A stretch of 64,000 bases of DNA from Tricholoma matsutake (taxonomy: Eukaryota; Basidiomycota; Agaricomycetes; Agaricales; Tricholomataceae), in the NCBI GenBank assembly GCA_026075535.2, contig AP026540.1:11904001-11968000 (forward strand), given 5' to 3'. How positions within the stretch are numbered: position 1 is the stretch's first letter; every line of letters starts with the position of its first letter. Below the pieces are notes generated by a model that worked only from the letters and a program-made list of their open reading frames with translations, did not search any database and was not told where the DNA came from. Shown here piece by piece: positions 45,087-55,010 of the stretch. The position numbers and the translations under genes were made by a program.

Positions 45087-47289
45087 ATGGTGGACACTCA
45101 GCCCCCACAGACAGGGACAACATCATCCAGTGCTGACAGCAGTCAAGGGACAGAATCCCCTTCGGATGTCTTTGTGGCAGTCACAGCAGGGAGAGGAACT
45201 AGAGGGCTGAGTCAGCATGTTGAAGCCCCAGAGGGTTCATCACAGATGCTCGTTTGATGGTCAACATGCATTGCCTCTTCCAGATCAGGATCAGTGAATC
45301 CAAGTATGTCACACCCTTCCAACCAGAACATTGTTGAGGCACTTCCAGGCAGAAAACACAAGATCAGATACGCATATCAGGTTCTTCAGCCTGTAGGTGA
45401 GGAGTCTGGACAGTCTGGTAGGCCAATTGACCCAGCTGGGAATGCAGGTGGCCTTTGGGACATCGCTACACCTCAGTTGGGACTGACACAATGACTTTAG
45501 TAGGATGCAAATGCTCAGCAACGAGCACTGCTCCAGATGATGGGCATCGTGGCCCCACCTCCAGGAAACTGGCTTTGGCAGCAGATTTCTCTCTCTCCCA
45601 CCCACTTTGATGAACCCACCAGCGATGGGCTCATCCCGCTGATGGGCCCATCACAACCAAACCCTGACCAATTCTCACCAATGAGAACCAAGCTGGATGC
45701 CCCAGTCCACACTGCTGCCTCGAGCCCTATTTTGCAGAACCTATCACTTTGGAGGGAGGATCCCATGGATGTCCAGACACCATCCCCCATGAAACAGCAA
45801 TCAACAACTCTGCGCACTCAGGACAGCAATGCCGCATGGGCAGCCACAGAAGGTCTTGTCCCAATCCCCAAAGGCTTCACCATGGTGGGATACACACCAG
45901 TGCAGGTTGTGGGTGGCATCACCTACAAGGTCCACTCACCTCAATCATGCTAACCAATGGGCTGAGGATCAAGCCTAGGCCAAAAGCTCTTCACAATCAC
46001 ATGCTGGTGGAAGGCAGATGGGCCCGCAGGGTATCCAGGGCAGCAATCCACGATGCTTGCAGAGTTTGCAGGCTGCAGGGGTGCACACCCAGCCTGGTCC
46101 ACAGATTGCTATGCGAGCAGACATGCAGGGGGTTCGTTTTCTCACACCTCCTCTGCACTGCATGCATTGACTCGCATATAGTCAGACCGGCAGTTGGTCT
46201 TGCCAATGGCCATGCAGGCAGGTGAACATGGGGTACATTGCACACACCCACATTGAAGGGCCATGCTGACCTGCATGTAGGCAGGACAGCAGACTGCTAT
46301 GCAAGTGCACATGTATGGTCTGGGACCACAGGCATCGCACGTGTCCACAGCACCGCAGTATGCACTGACACCAGATGTCATCGCAGCAATTGCAGCAGTG
46401 ATAGGTCTCAGCAGCACAAACCCTGCACAAGCAGGGAAAGCTCAGCTTCCAGCTAGGAAGTATTTCTTGCATGCCATCACAAACACCACAAGTGATTTAC
46501 CAATTCCTGTCATCAAGGAGCTGAAAGCCTGATTCAAAAACTACATCCCGCTAGTGCTCTGTACACACAAAGCATGCTTGAACACATCCCACTCCACTGA
46601 TGGGATTGACACTGAAATTGGATGGAATGACAAGGGCGAGATAAGGCTGAAACAGAAGGCGATGATGGCAGGGAAGGACCACTACCTCATGACTGACAAC
46701 TTCACTGAGGTTCATGAAAATTTCATTTGCAGAATGTGCAAATACCTGGTCATGGGTGAGGATGTGGGACCTGGTGGGGATTGAGCCATGGACTGCACAG
46801 ATATGTTCACAGAATTCTTCAGCATTATCGCAGCTAGGCCGGATTACATGCAGGACTGGCCATCATATCAAGGCTATGTATATCATCAAGTCATACACCT
46901 CATGGGTCAGCAGGAAGGATGACTCATATGGTCTGATATTTGACAAGCAGTGTTTCTACAAATATAAAATGATGCATTTGGTACTGGCAATCCTTGAGCA
47001 ACTCAGACAACCTGCAGCTGGCTCATCATCCATTATGGCCAGCAGGAGTGGGGGTACTGTCAGCGGAAGTGGGGGAGCAGGCTCACAAGGCAGAAACCAC
47101 AATTTTCAGAGCAGAGGCACGTTCAACCCTGGCCAGGGAGGATACCTAGTGCAAACCTTTCCATCTCCCCTCCATTCTCAGCAATTGACCACCTTCAGGT
47201 GCTACCTCTGCGGTGAGGGCCACTCTCACAAGCTCCACCAGGGGAGCACGACCTGACTTGTCAACAAACAGGGTAAATGGGTTGACAAG
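45087..47289 (+). pseudogene. DIRS-like gag ORF
   Basis: Frame 3 from the ATG at 45087 (MVDTQPPQTGTTSSSADSSQ) runs with stops through PGRKHKIRYAYQVL, MMGIVAPPPGNWLWQQISL, GLVPIPKGFTMVGYTPVQVV, IAAIAAVIGLSSTNPAQAGK and TDGIDTEIGWNDKGEIRLKQ. After a frame change near 46790 it reads MYIIKSYTSWVSRKDDSYG and MMHLVLAILEQLRQPA. It ends in a Gly/Ser/Gln-rich tail with a zinc knuckle, CYLCGEGHSHKLH (about 47200-47238). The TSD ACAAG (47285-47289) of the LTR insertion follows directly. Function would be RNA packaging. Confidence 0.65.
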
Positions 47290-47475
47290 TGTAGTGATCC
47301 TGGCCCCCCCAGGCCAGAACATTTGTATCTATTATTTTACAATGCCGCTGGTTCCTATAAAAACCAGCAGATTACTAATTAGTTAGTAAGCTTAAACTGT
47401 CAACCCCCCATAATATATGTTAGTCGTGTCATTGTGGATCATTGAGCTAAGCTACACCTCCCCCGACTCACTATA
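47290..47475 (+). repeat. 5' LTR of short element, 186 bp
   Basis: It matches 50068-50253 with few substitutions. The last dinucleotide is TA rather than CA here. Confidence 0.88.
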
Positions 47476-47512
47476 CTTTTTTTGACATTAAAAGTCATAT
47501 ATTCTATTTGCT

Positions 47513-48571
47513 ATGCCATCCTCTGATCACTATCGCAATCCTTATCACTCCATCAACATCGACCCTGAAAAACCCCACTGGCACCATCCCAGCAATGCCC
47601 AGAAGCAATCGGATGCCCTTTGGGTGCTGGACAACCCTCTCTCAGAGCATGGATGCATGAGACAACAGCATGATGCTTCCAAGCATTGTGCCACCTCACG
47701 ATCTTGTGGTGCACAAGTCCATGAAAACCCATGATCTCCCTATCAGCCTGATCGATCATCCTCGATGGTGTCCAACCCACCTAGTAGGGCTCCTACTATG
47801 AGCTATCATTCCCAATCTCGGACCTTCAAGGCTAGATTGTCTTTCGATGCCCTTGGGCAACATACACCTCCTCATAAGTCTATCACTTGTGATTATATTC
47901 CTTACATGAGGTATGGAGTACATAGTAATGAATTACTTGATAAGCATTTCTACTACAATCCATGCACATATGCATGGATTGTCCGAGAGTCCAACACACA
48001 GGCTGAAAGGCTTGTGATCCCCTTGCTCGAACAAGAGGCTGAAACCTCTGGTGGATTAAACTACTGAGGTGTATTCCACCCTTCCGTTACCTTTCATAGA
48101 GGACACTGGATTACCACCCAGCAAGACAACAACAACATTGCACATTGGTTGGAGTTGTCAAGAGAGATGGTGCATCATACCAATGAATGCCATGTTGAAA
48201 TATCAGAAAACCTCATTGAGAAACGAGGGAATGATGCTGAACTTGCCATTGGTGAATCGACTCCACCCTGGGATCGTTACAGAGCCCAGGGTTTCTTGAG
48301 CAACTGTTGTTGGTCAGTTGGAAAACAGCATCCCAACAAACACAGAGATGAACTCAATGTGGTCGTGTCAAGTACCAGACCTGAGGAACAACGACATACG
48401 TTGTTCAATGAACAAAAACATACATTGTTCAATGAACAAAAACATATGTTGTTCAATGAACAAAAACATACGTTGTTCAATGAACAAAAACATACGTTGT
48501 TCAATGAACAAAAACATACGTTGTTCAATAAACAAAAACATACATTGTTCAATGAACAAAAACATCAGTAA
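47513..48571 (+). pseudogene. Unrecognised ORF of the short LTR element
   Basis: Frame 2 reads MPSSDHYRNPYHSINIDPEK and continues past two stops (47732, 48065). Other legible parts are KSITCDYIPYMRYGVHSNEL, AHWLELSREMVHHTNECHVE and WDRYRAQGFL. It then enters the 24 bp repeat as (HTLFNEQK)n and ends at 48571. It resembles no gag, pol or host family I know. It is Gln/His/Asn-rich with no zinc knuckle. The position just after the LTR suggests a gag-like or accessory protein. Confidence 0.4.
48391..48568. repeat. 24 bp tandem repeat x 7, each with a 7 bp inverted pair
   Basis: The unit is 'cgttgttcaatgaacaaaaa' plus 'cata'. Each unit contains TTGTTCA-A-TGAACAA, so the array can fold within or between units. 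Units differ only by C/T at the start of the unit and one G/A. Confidence 0.9.
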
Positions 48572-48578
48572 ACGACAA

Positions 48579-49290
48579 GTGGTGCCTATGGCACCACCCC
48601 CTGCAGTTTCAACAAGACCCTCACCTTGTTGCCCACCACCTACATGCTCAAAAACGCATATCAAACCCTCCTACGACCCCCAAATGGCTGTAGCATTCCT
48701 CCACCCGCGATTCCTCCCTGACGTCATGTCGTGCCAGAACAACAAGATTCGTTGTTCTGTAAAGGAAAGCGTCAGCCAACGACAGACAGTGCCCATGGCA
48801 CTGTCCCCAACAATACAGGTGAGGGACTCACCTGTATCCCAAGTCCTAATGTGTCCCCACACGCGTTATGAATCCTACAGGCCCCAAGCAGCTGTATCGT
48901 TGATCCATCCACAATTCCATGAGGAATCATGTCTTCTTCATCTTGATGATGCCAGGCCCTGCCAGAGCAATGAGCAGCATTGTTCTGGAAAGAAAAATGT
49001 CAGTGAATGATGGGCAGCGCACCCAGCACTGCCCCCAACCATATGGGTGATGAATGCACCCGTATTCCAAAATCCAACTCACCACCCGGCACATTATGAT
49101 CCAATATATGGCCCCATGGTCATATCATTGAGCCACCCACGATTCTGTGAGGAGTTGTGTCATCGTCGTCTTGGTGATGCCCTGGTATCCCACAAAGATG
49201 AAATCCATTGTTCTGTAAGAGACAACATTAGAAAATGATGGACAGTGCCACAGGCACTGTCCCCTTACATGCAGGTAATGGGATTACCTG
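48579..49290 (+). repeat. Four ~220 bp units with conserved stem-loops
   Basis: Stem-loops recur at equivalent positions. Type 2: 48579-48597 (GTGGTGCC/GGCACCAC), 48785-48805 (GACAGTGCC/GGCACTGTC), 49012-49034 (GGGCAG/CTGCCC) and 49241-49261 (GACAGTGCC/GGCACTGTC). Type 3: 48610-48631 (CAACAAG/CTTGTTG), 48813-48837 (an 11 bp stem around GGA), 49041-49065 (ATATGGGTG/CACCCGTAT) and 49272-49290 (CAGGTAAT/ATTACCTG). Type 1: 48735-48759 (CAGAACAAC/GTTGTTCTG) and 48962-48988 (CCAGAGCAATG/CATTGTTCTGG). Stem sequences differ between units but pairing is kept in most. Confidence 0.75.
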
Positions 49291-50067
49291 TAACTCCAGT
49301 CCCAATGTGTCTGAAAATGTGTAACTGCCACTCTTACGGCTCCCAAGCTGCTGTATCCCAAACCTTCCCATGTTCCCATCAACAAATGTGGGGTTGTGAT
49401 CTTGAAGTGTCGAGACAGCATCATAGTGATGCCATATGCATGAAACATTCGATTTCAAATGTTGTATCTAAAGCAAAGGTAAAAACTTTGCATTGGACCG
49501 AGATAAATGTTCATACTTACCAGGTGTGGCTCCAATCGCCTCTGACCTCTATGAGGGGCCAGAGAAAGTTTGTGAGAAGCTTGGGGTGTGCTACACCCCA
49601 AAGAAGAAACATGAATGTTGGTTTGAGGGATACTCACATCAAGCTGGAATGTGTGACAAAAGTCATGTGTCACACTACAACAATCTAATGCATTCATGTG
49701 TTTGCCTCAGAACTTGCCTGGTCTTGACCACTTGCAGGGTCAAGTAGTATGTTCCCAACCAGGTTCATCTAGTGCTACTTGGTGTTCTTCTTTTCTATGT
49801 TCCATACCATTGGCCAGGTCGAGTGGGTACCAACCAAATTTTCAGAGTATTATTTTGTTTCAATATCTCCTATGCTGAGTTCCTCAGAGGTTACTCAGCC
49901 TTTCTCTTCAAAGTCCTGTGTGATTGCCACTGGCTGGGCCTGGCAGTTATCCTTCCTGAGTCTCCAGAGTGTGACTCAGACTTATTCTCAATTTCCTTGG
50001 GCATCAATGCTCAAGGCCTTCTTCCCATTTGTTAGCTTCACCCAGGGATGAATCTAAAGGGGGAGAG

Positions 50068-50253
50068 TGTAGTGATCCTGGCCCCCCCAGGCTGGAACAT
50101 TTGTATCTATTATTTTACAATGCTGCTGGTTCCTATAAAAACCAGCAGATTACTAATTAGTTAGTAAGATTAAGCTGTCAACCCCCCATAATATACATTA
50201 GTCATGTCATTGTGGATTGTTGAGCTAAGCTACACCTCCCCCAACTCACTACA
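50068..50253 (+). repeat. 3' LTR of short element, 186 bp
   Basis: Ends ACTCACTACA and is followed by target copy ACAAG. Confidence 0.88.
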
Positions 50254-52070
50254 ACAAGGTCCTTGGGGGCAGGATCATATGCATCTCCTTCAATGTTGGT
50301 TCCTCTGGATGTCAATGTGCCTCCTGCACCTATAGTCACTCCTGCTCCTTGTGTGGTTACCTCACACATGGATCCTCAAGATGCACCACCTGACAACATT
50401 TTTCCAATTGTAACCAAGCTAAAAGCAGACGCTTGGGAGCTCATGTTGAGGGATGCAGGCATTCTCAATGAGTTCAATGACATTCTGGTGGGCCTCAGGC
50501 AAGGCTTCCTCTGTGGCTTAGAAGATTTTTTGCTCACATGTACATCCATTCCCCCCAATCACTACACATCGCAGGAAGACGAGGACTTTGTTATCACAAA
50601 ATATGCTGAGGAAATGGCTCTTGGTAGAATATCGCATGGTTATGATCCAGATTTCCTTTTCTCACTCATTGGACATTTTCACACAGCACCTCTCGCAGTT
50701 ATCGATTGAAGCGGTGGCAAACACCATGTAATTGTAAATCATTCATACCCAGAAAATAAACACTGCATTGATCTCAAAAGCTTACCCTGTGATGGATCCC
50801 AGAAATATATCATCGATCCTACCCAAACTTCCATCAACACCATCATTGACTCCAAGAAATTCCAGTGCGCATGGGGGTCCTTTTCCAAATGTTACCTGCT
50901 GGTCACAGATGCACCAGAAGGGACACAGGCAGCTGTATTCAACGTTGACACTGCTTTTTGCAACATTCCCATCCATCCATCAGCACGGCAATTCCTCGCT
51001 ATCATGATCAATGGACTGATCCACCTTGATCATGTCCTAAACTTTGGTGCATCTCCTTCCCCTGGGATTTTTGGCAGGGTGGCCAATGCCATGGTCAGGA
51101 TTCTCTTGCAGTGCAGAATCAAAGCAGTCATCAAGTGGGTGGATGACTTTATCTTCATATGCTACTCCTCCTGCCATCAGCCAGATGGCACCTACAAATT
51201 CACATACTCAGCAGATCTCATCTGGAATATCACAGAGGAACTAGGCTGGCCTTGGGCGCCAGCCAAGTTTGTCGGTTTCTTGACTGCATTCACATACATC
51301 GGCTTCCGGTGGGACCTCTCAGCTAGGGTGGTGGAACTACCCAAAAAGAAGAAAGTGAAGTATCTTGAGCGAATATCAACATGGATGCATGGGGCATCCC
51401 ACAGTGCAAAGGAAGCTGAGACTGTCATTGGCACCCTGAATCATGTCTGCCTAGTTGTCCCAGAGGGCTGGTCTCATTTGGTCTCGCTGTACAAATTTTG
51501 GGGAGGTTTCAAGACCAGCCATGCAGGCAAAGTGAGACACAGGCTGTCCACAGGAACTGCAGATGACATGGCATGGTGGAGGCAATGCCTGCAGGAAAGA
51601 TTCATTGGAATGAAGATTATCTGCCCCCCCGCACCTCTCAGGAACAGAGTGTTTGTGGATGCATTGACCAGGTGGGGCATTGGCCTGATCCTCAATGGGA
51701 AGTGGATTGTGTGGCAGTTCAAAGAGGGATGGCTGTCAGAAGGCCATGAGATTGGATGGGCAGAGATGGTGGCAGTCAAATTGGCTGTTTGGACACTCAT
51801 CACAGGGAGATTCACAGAGTCCCATGTAATTGTGTACTCCAACAACAAGGGGGTTGTGGGCACTCTGGAAGCAGGTAGATTGTGGGGCACCCAACAGAAC
51901 ATGATACTGCATGAAATCATCAGACTCATTCAAGATCATGATCTGTGGATATCCACCACCTGGATGCCGACCTCAGAGAATCCTGCAGATGGCCCATCGA
52001 GGGGTGTTTTCCTGGGGAAAGATCCATTGCTCACATTTCCACCTAAGGTACCTTTTCACCTAACAAAATT
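50254..52070 (+). pseudogene. DIRS-like reverse transcriptase and RNase H
   Basis: Frame 1 from about 50263 has an N-terminal domain (KLKADAWELMLRDAGILNEF, YDPDFLFSLIGHFHTAPLAV) and a TGA at 50707. RT motifs follow: VFNVDTAFCNIPIHPSARQF (about 50938), the active site WVDDFIFI (about 51138) and TYIGFRWDLSARVVELP. From 51004 the frame is open to 52149. RNase H shows VFVDALTRWGIGLIL, EIGWAEMVAVKLAVWTLI, VIVYSNNKGVVGTLEAGR and ENPADGPSRG (about 51650-52010). Some acidic sites have changed by G to A. The third chromovirus interrupts after FHLTKF. Confidence 0.8.
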
Positions 52071-52675
52071 TGTTATGATTTTTGTTATTGTAACCCAGGA
52101 TGACCAGATGTACACTGGCAAGGCCGGGTATTTCATTTTTCCTTTCTGACTCGAAACGACTCACTCTGATGGAGACCCACTCCCTGATCTGACTGCTGTC
52201 GACCAACATGCTGCGCTGCAGCATTCCATGACATCAGACACCTCATGCTAGGCATGAGGCTTGTTGTTCTATTGTTCTTTCTATTATTACTTGACAAGGA
52301 TCTCGCATTCTGATTGGACGATAGACATCTCTGAAACTGTATATAAGCTACAGTAACACTACCTGTATTCCTTAGCTTGACCTAATTCAAACAACGGTCT
52401 TAGACTCAATCTGAACACTCAATAGCCTAGGAAGTCCCTAGCTGTGATAAACTCGAACTCGACAGTTGGAAAGCCTCCAACTGTGATACACAAACAAACA
52501 GTCTACTCAGAAAGCCTCTGAGTATGGATAGCCATGACTACTTGAGGAAGTACCCAAGTGAAGGCAGGAAGCCCAATACACTAGGAAAGTCTCCTAGTGT
52601 GATACTGATACAGTTGGAAAGCCTCCAACTGTGATACATGACCCAAAGACTGAGTTGAGACCTATAGTCTTAACA
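52071..52675 (+). repeat. 5' LTR of third chromovirus, 605 bp
   Basis: It aligns with 58589-59192. I count roughly 30-35 substitutions, most of them CpG to TpG/CpA, plus a few transversions. It contains internal short repeats 'gttggaaagcctccaact' and 'gtatataagcta' (TATA-like, near 52340). Confidence 0.9.
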
Positions 52676-52722
52676 AAAGGTCAAGCTGATCTACAAAGTC
52701 CACCTACCTAGGTGCAGACACA

Positions 52723-53796
52723 ATGTCTTTCAGACAAAGCCCAGACAGACCTCCAACTGGAGCATCATCATCAGGAAGAACCCCATGGTATAGATACCAG
52801 GGTTGACTTGTACAATACTCGGAACCAGCACAGAAGTGGTTCTTGAAGAGAACCAGTGACGAAGAACCCTGATACCTTGACAAAGAAGATTTCAGATCTT
52901 CTGATAAAGAAGAAACCCCAGAATGAGACCCATTCTCCCTATCCAACAACAACACTGACATGTCTACTGAACCCACCGTATTGACCAAGGAGATCAGAAT
53001 CTGAACCCCATCTGACTTCACAGGGGACCAAACTAGAACTGTGAAGTTCTTACAAGAAGTGAAACTCTATTTGAGAGTGAACCATGGAATCTACGACACC
53101 GATGAGAAGAAGATCATCTTCGCACTGTCATTCATGAATGGAGGAACCACCGCACCCTGGGCACAGACATGGGCAGAAAAGGAAGACCTAGGAATGTGGT
53201 CAGCCTTTGAATCAGTGCTCAAGACAGCGTTCACACTGATCGACGAAGCTGACAGAGATAAAAACATTGAAGCAGGGACAGGACCTGGAGGACTACATAG
53301 CACAGTTCCAAATCCTGCGAGAGAAGGTGGGAATCAACAATGACACCACCCTTATTGAACTCTTTATGGACAGGCTGAACCCCAAGCTCCTCAAAAGAGT
53401 TTTTAATATGGAAACGATCCCTACGACCTTGGAAGGAATGATCAACACTGCCTCCAAGTATGATGGACAGTGGAGGAGAGCAAAAGCCATAACAGGAAAG
53501 CTGCAGGAGGCTTTGACAAGGAAGCTACTGAGCTCTAGAGCAAAGGAGACCCCACTCGAAATCAACTGACTCTCCTATCAGGAGAGGATCAAACATATGA
53601 AGAAAGGGTTGTGCTTTGTGTGCCACCAGCCCAGACACAGAGCAACCAAACACAAGAAAGGGGAAACGAGGACCAAGGACCAAGGACTGGCCTTTCCCAA
53701 AGAACAAAGGCAGAGAAGCCTACTCGAAGATCTGAGTGATCTTGAACAAACTCAATGGAGAAGAGAAGGCGACAGCTGTCGCTGCCATCAGGGATG
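52723..53796 (+). pseudogene. Third chromovirus gag
   Basis: The ATG at 52723 reads MSFRQSPDRPPTGASSSGRT with TGA stops at expected Arg positions. The capsid-like core follows: TVKFLQEVKLYLRVNHGIYD, then a frameshift near 53270 into DLEDYIAQFQILREKVGINN and LIELFMDRLNPKLL. TGA follows at 53567. A zinc knuckle-like CFVCHQPRHRATKH (53612-53653) has His for the last Cys. It would package the RNA. Confidence 0.85.
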
Positions 53797-53824
53797 AGGG
53801 TTTTTAAAGGGGTGGCCTGCCTCG

Positions 53825-55010
53825 ATGCCAGGTACCACCAAACTTTCCATCTGCTCTGTACTACTAGCCAGTTTGAAAAATCAATCTATGCGTGTAGATG
53901 TCAAAGTGGTAGGGACAGGCAGAGGAAAAGCAATTGAAACCAAAGCCCTACTTGACTCTGGAGCAGGAGGGATATTCATGAGTCACAAATTTGCAGAGAA
54001 CAGCAGATTTGAGCTGCACCCCCTGGAGAAGGTGATCAAGGTCAAGAACGTGGATGGAACCCCAAACAAGAAGGGGGAGATTTCCCACTATGCCAGGGGA
54101 CTCTTGATGATCAATGGAAGAACTTTCCCAACAACCTTCCTCATTGCAGGATTGGGAAAGGAATCGGTCATCTTGGGCCTGCCATGGCTCAGAAGAATCA
54201 ATCCAGTAATCGACTGGAGAATTGGAACCTTCCAATTCAGGATGAATGACAAGACCCATCCTGAATTCTCATATGGAAGAGGAAGAACCCTTATCGGTAG
54301 GGTACAGACCAAGAAAACCGACAATGAACACTTGTCATGGCGCCAGAGGGGAACCAAAAAGAAGAAGAACCCCCTAGACATGACAAAAGAAGAATGATAG
54401 GCATGGTGCTGAGGCATCATTGCTAGAGACCAAGAGAAGCTCACCCTCAAGAAGAAAGCTGCTGAGGAAGAATGGGCACAATGGAAAAAGGTGGCCACCA
54501 GAGAGCTGGAGAAGCTGGCCACCAAGAAAGAAGAAGGACAACTAGCAGTAGCCCAAATAGTCACAAAAGAGAGGGAAAAACTGGACCTCAAGAAAGAAGA
54601 AAAGTGACTGGCACTGGCCCAGATAGTCATGAAAGCAAGGGAAAAGATAGCCCTGAAAAGCAAGAAAGAAGAACTGGCAAAAGAAGAACGCTGAGAGCAA
54701 TGCCGAAGAGTTGTTGCCAAGGCGAAACTGATGGGAGGAGTCCTCCACAAAGAACCAAGAAGAAGCAAGATGCCCGTCAAGACAAGAAAAGTGACAATCG
54801 AAGAAATCAACGATGAAGAGATCACGATCATGACTCTTCAAGATGCAGAGCCCATAGGGCCACAAGATGAAGAAGACACTGGGAAGGAAAACCCAGCACT
54901 GGCAAACCACAAACAGGCAATGAAACAGGCAATGGAACAAATGGAAGGGACACCCAAACAAGAAATCACAGATGATGAACTACTGATCGCCTACATCTGA
55001 GGAGAACCCA
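53825..55010 (+). pseudogene. Third chromovirus protease and Lys/Glu-rich linker
   Basis: The protease motif LLDSGAGGIFMSHKF (about 53948) is followed by the end block VILGLPWLRRINPVIDW (about 54170). The frame ends at 54397. The linker 54410-54990 is strongly Lys/Glu-rich and repetitive (patterns such as EREKLDLKKEE and KAREKIALKSKKEE), predicted coiled coil, with several TGA codons. The linker ends EEINDEEITI and DELLIAYI. Confidence 0.85.

Larger units (their letters stand above)
48318..49691 (+). pseudogene. Repeat-bearing ORF of the short LTR element
   Basis: Frame 3 gives a repeated protein. Units of about 75 residues share the pattern C-S, V-P-x-A-L-x-P, Q-V-x-x-x-P-V, a Y-x-P-Q-A-A-V-S-L-x-H-P-x-F block and an N-x-x-H-C-S end. 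Units are separated by TGA stops at 49009 and 49237. The 24 bp repeats read RCSMNKNI in this frame. It may be the true frame of this half, with frame 2 used upstream. No known domain. Confidence 0.35.
47290..50253 (+). mobile_element. Short non-autonomous LTR element, 2964 bp, with structured repeats
   Basis: Two 186 bp direct LTRs (47290-47475, 50068-50253; TGTAGTGATCC...ACTCACTACA) are flanked by exact TSD ACAAG (47285-47289, 50254-50258). A polypurine tract 'aaagggggagag' precedes the right LTR. There is no protease, RT, RNase H or integrase. It holds an unknown ORF, a 24 bp tandem repeat and four ~220 bp repeat units. It must have been mobilised by another LTR element. Confidence 0.88.

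Noticed and set aside
45975..46472. Cys-rich minus-strand frames that look like small secreted proteins
   Set aside because: They are antisense to the DIRS-like gag frame and lack a signal peptide and a consistent start.
48391..48568. CRISPR-like array of 24 bp repeats
   Set aside because: Units are head to tail with no spacers, the context is a fungal LTR element, and no cas genes exist.
47290..50253. Assigning the short LTR element to Copia or Gypsy
   Set aside because: It has no pol; the LTR termini and 5 bp TSD are shared by both superfamilies.
54088..54831. 247-residue minus-strand open frame
   Set aside because: It is antisense to the protease end and Lys/Glu-rich linker of the third chromovirus; its Ser/Phe-rich composition mirrors the coding strand.
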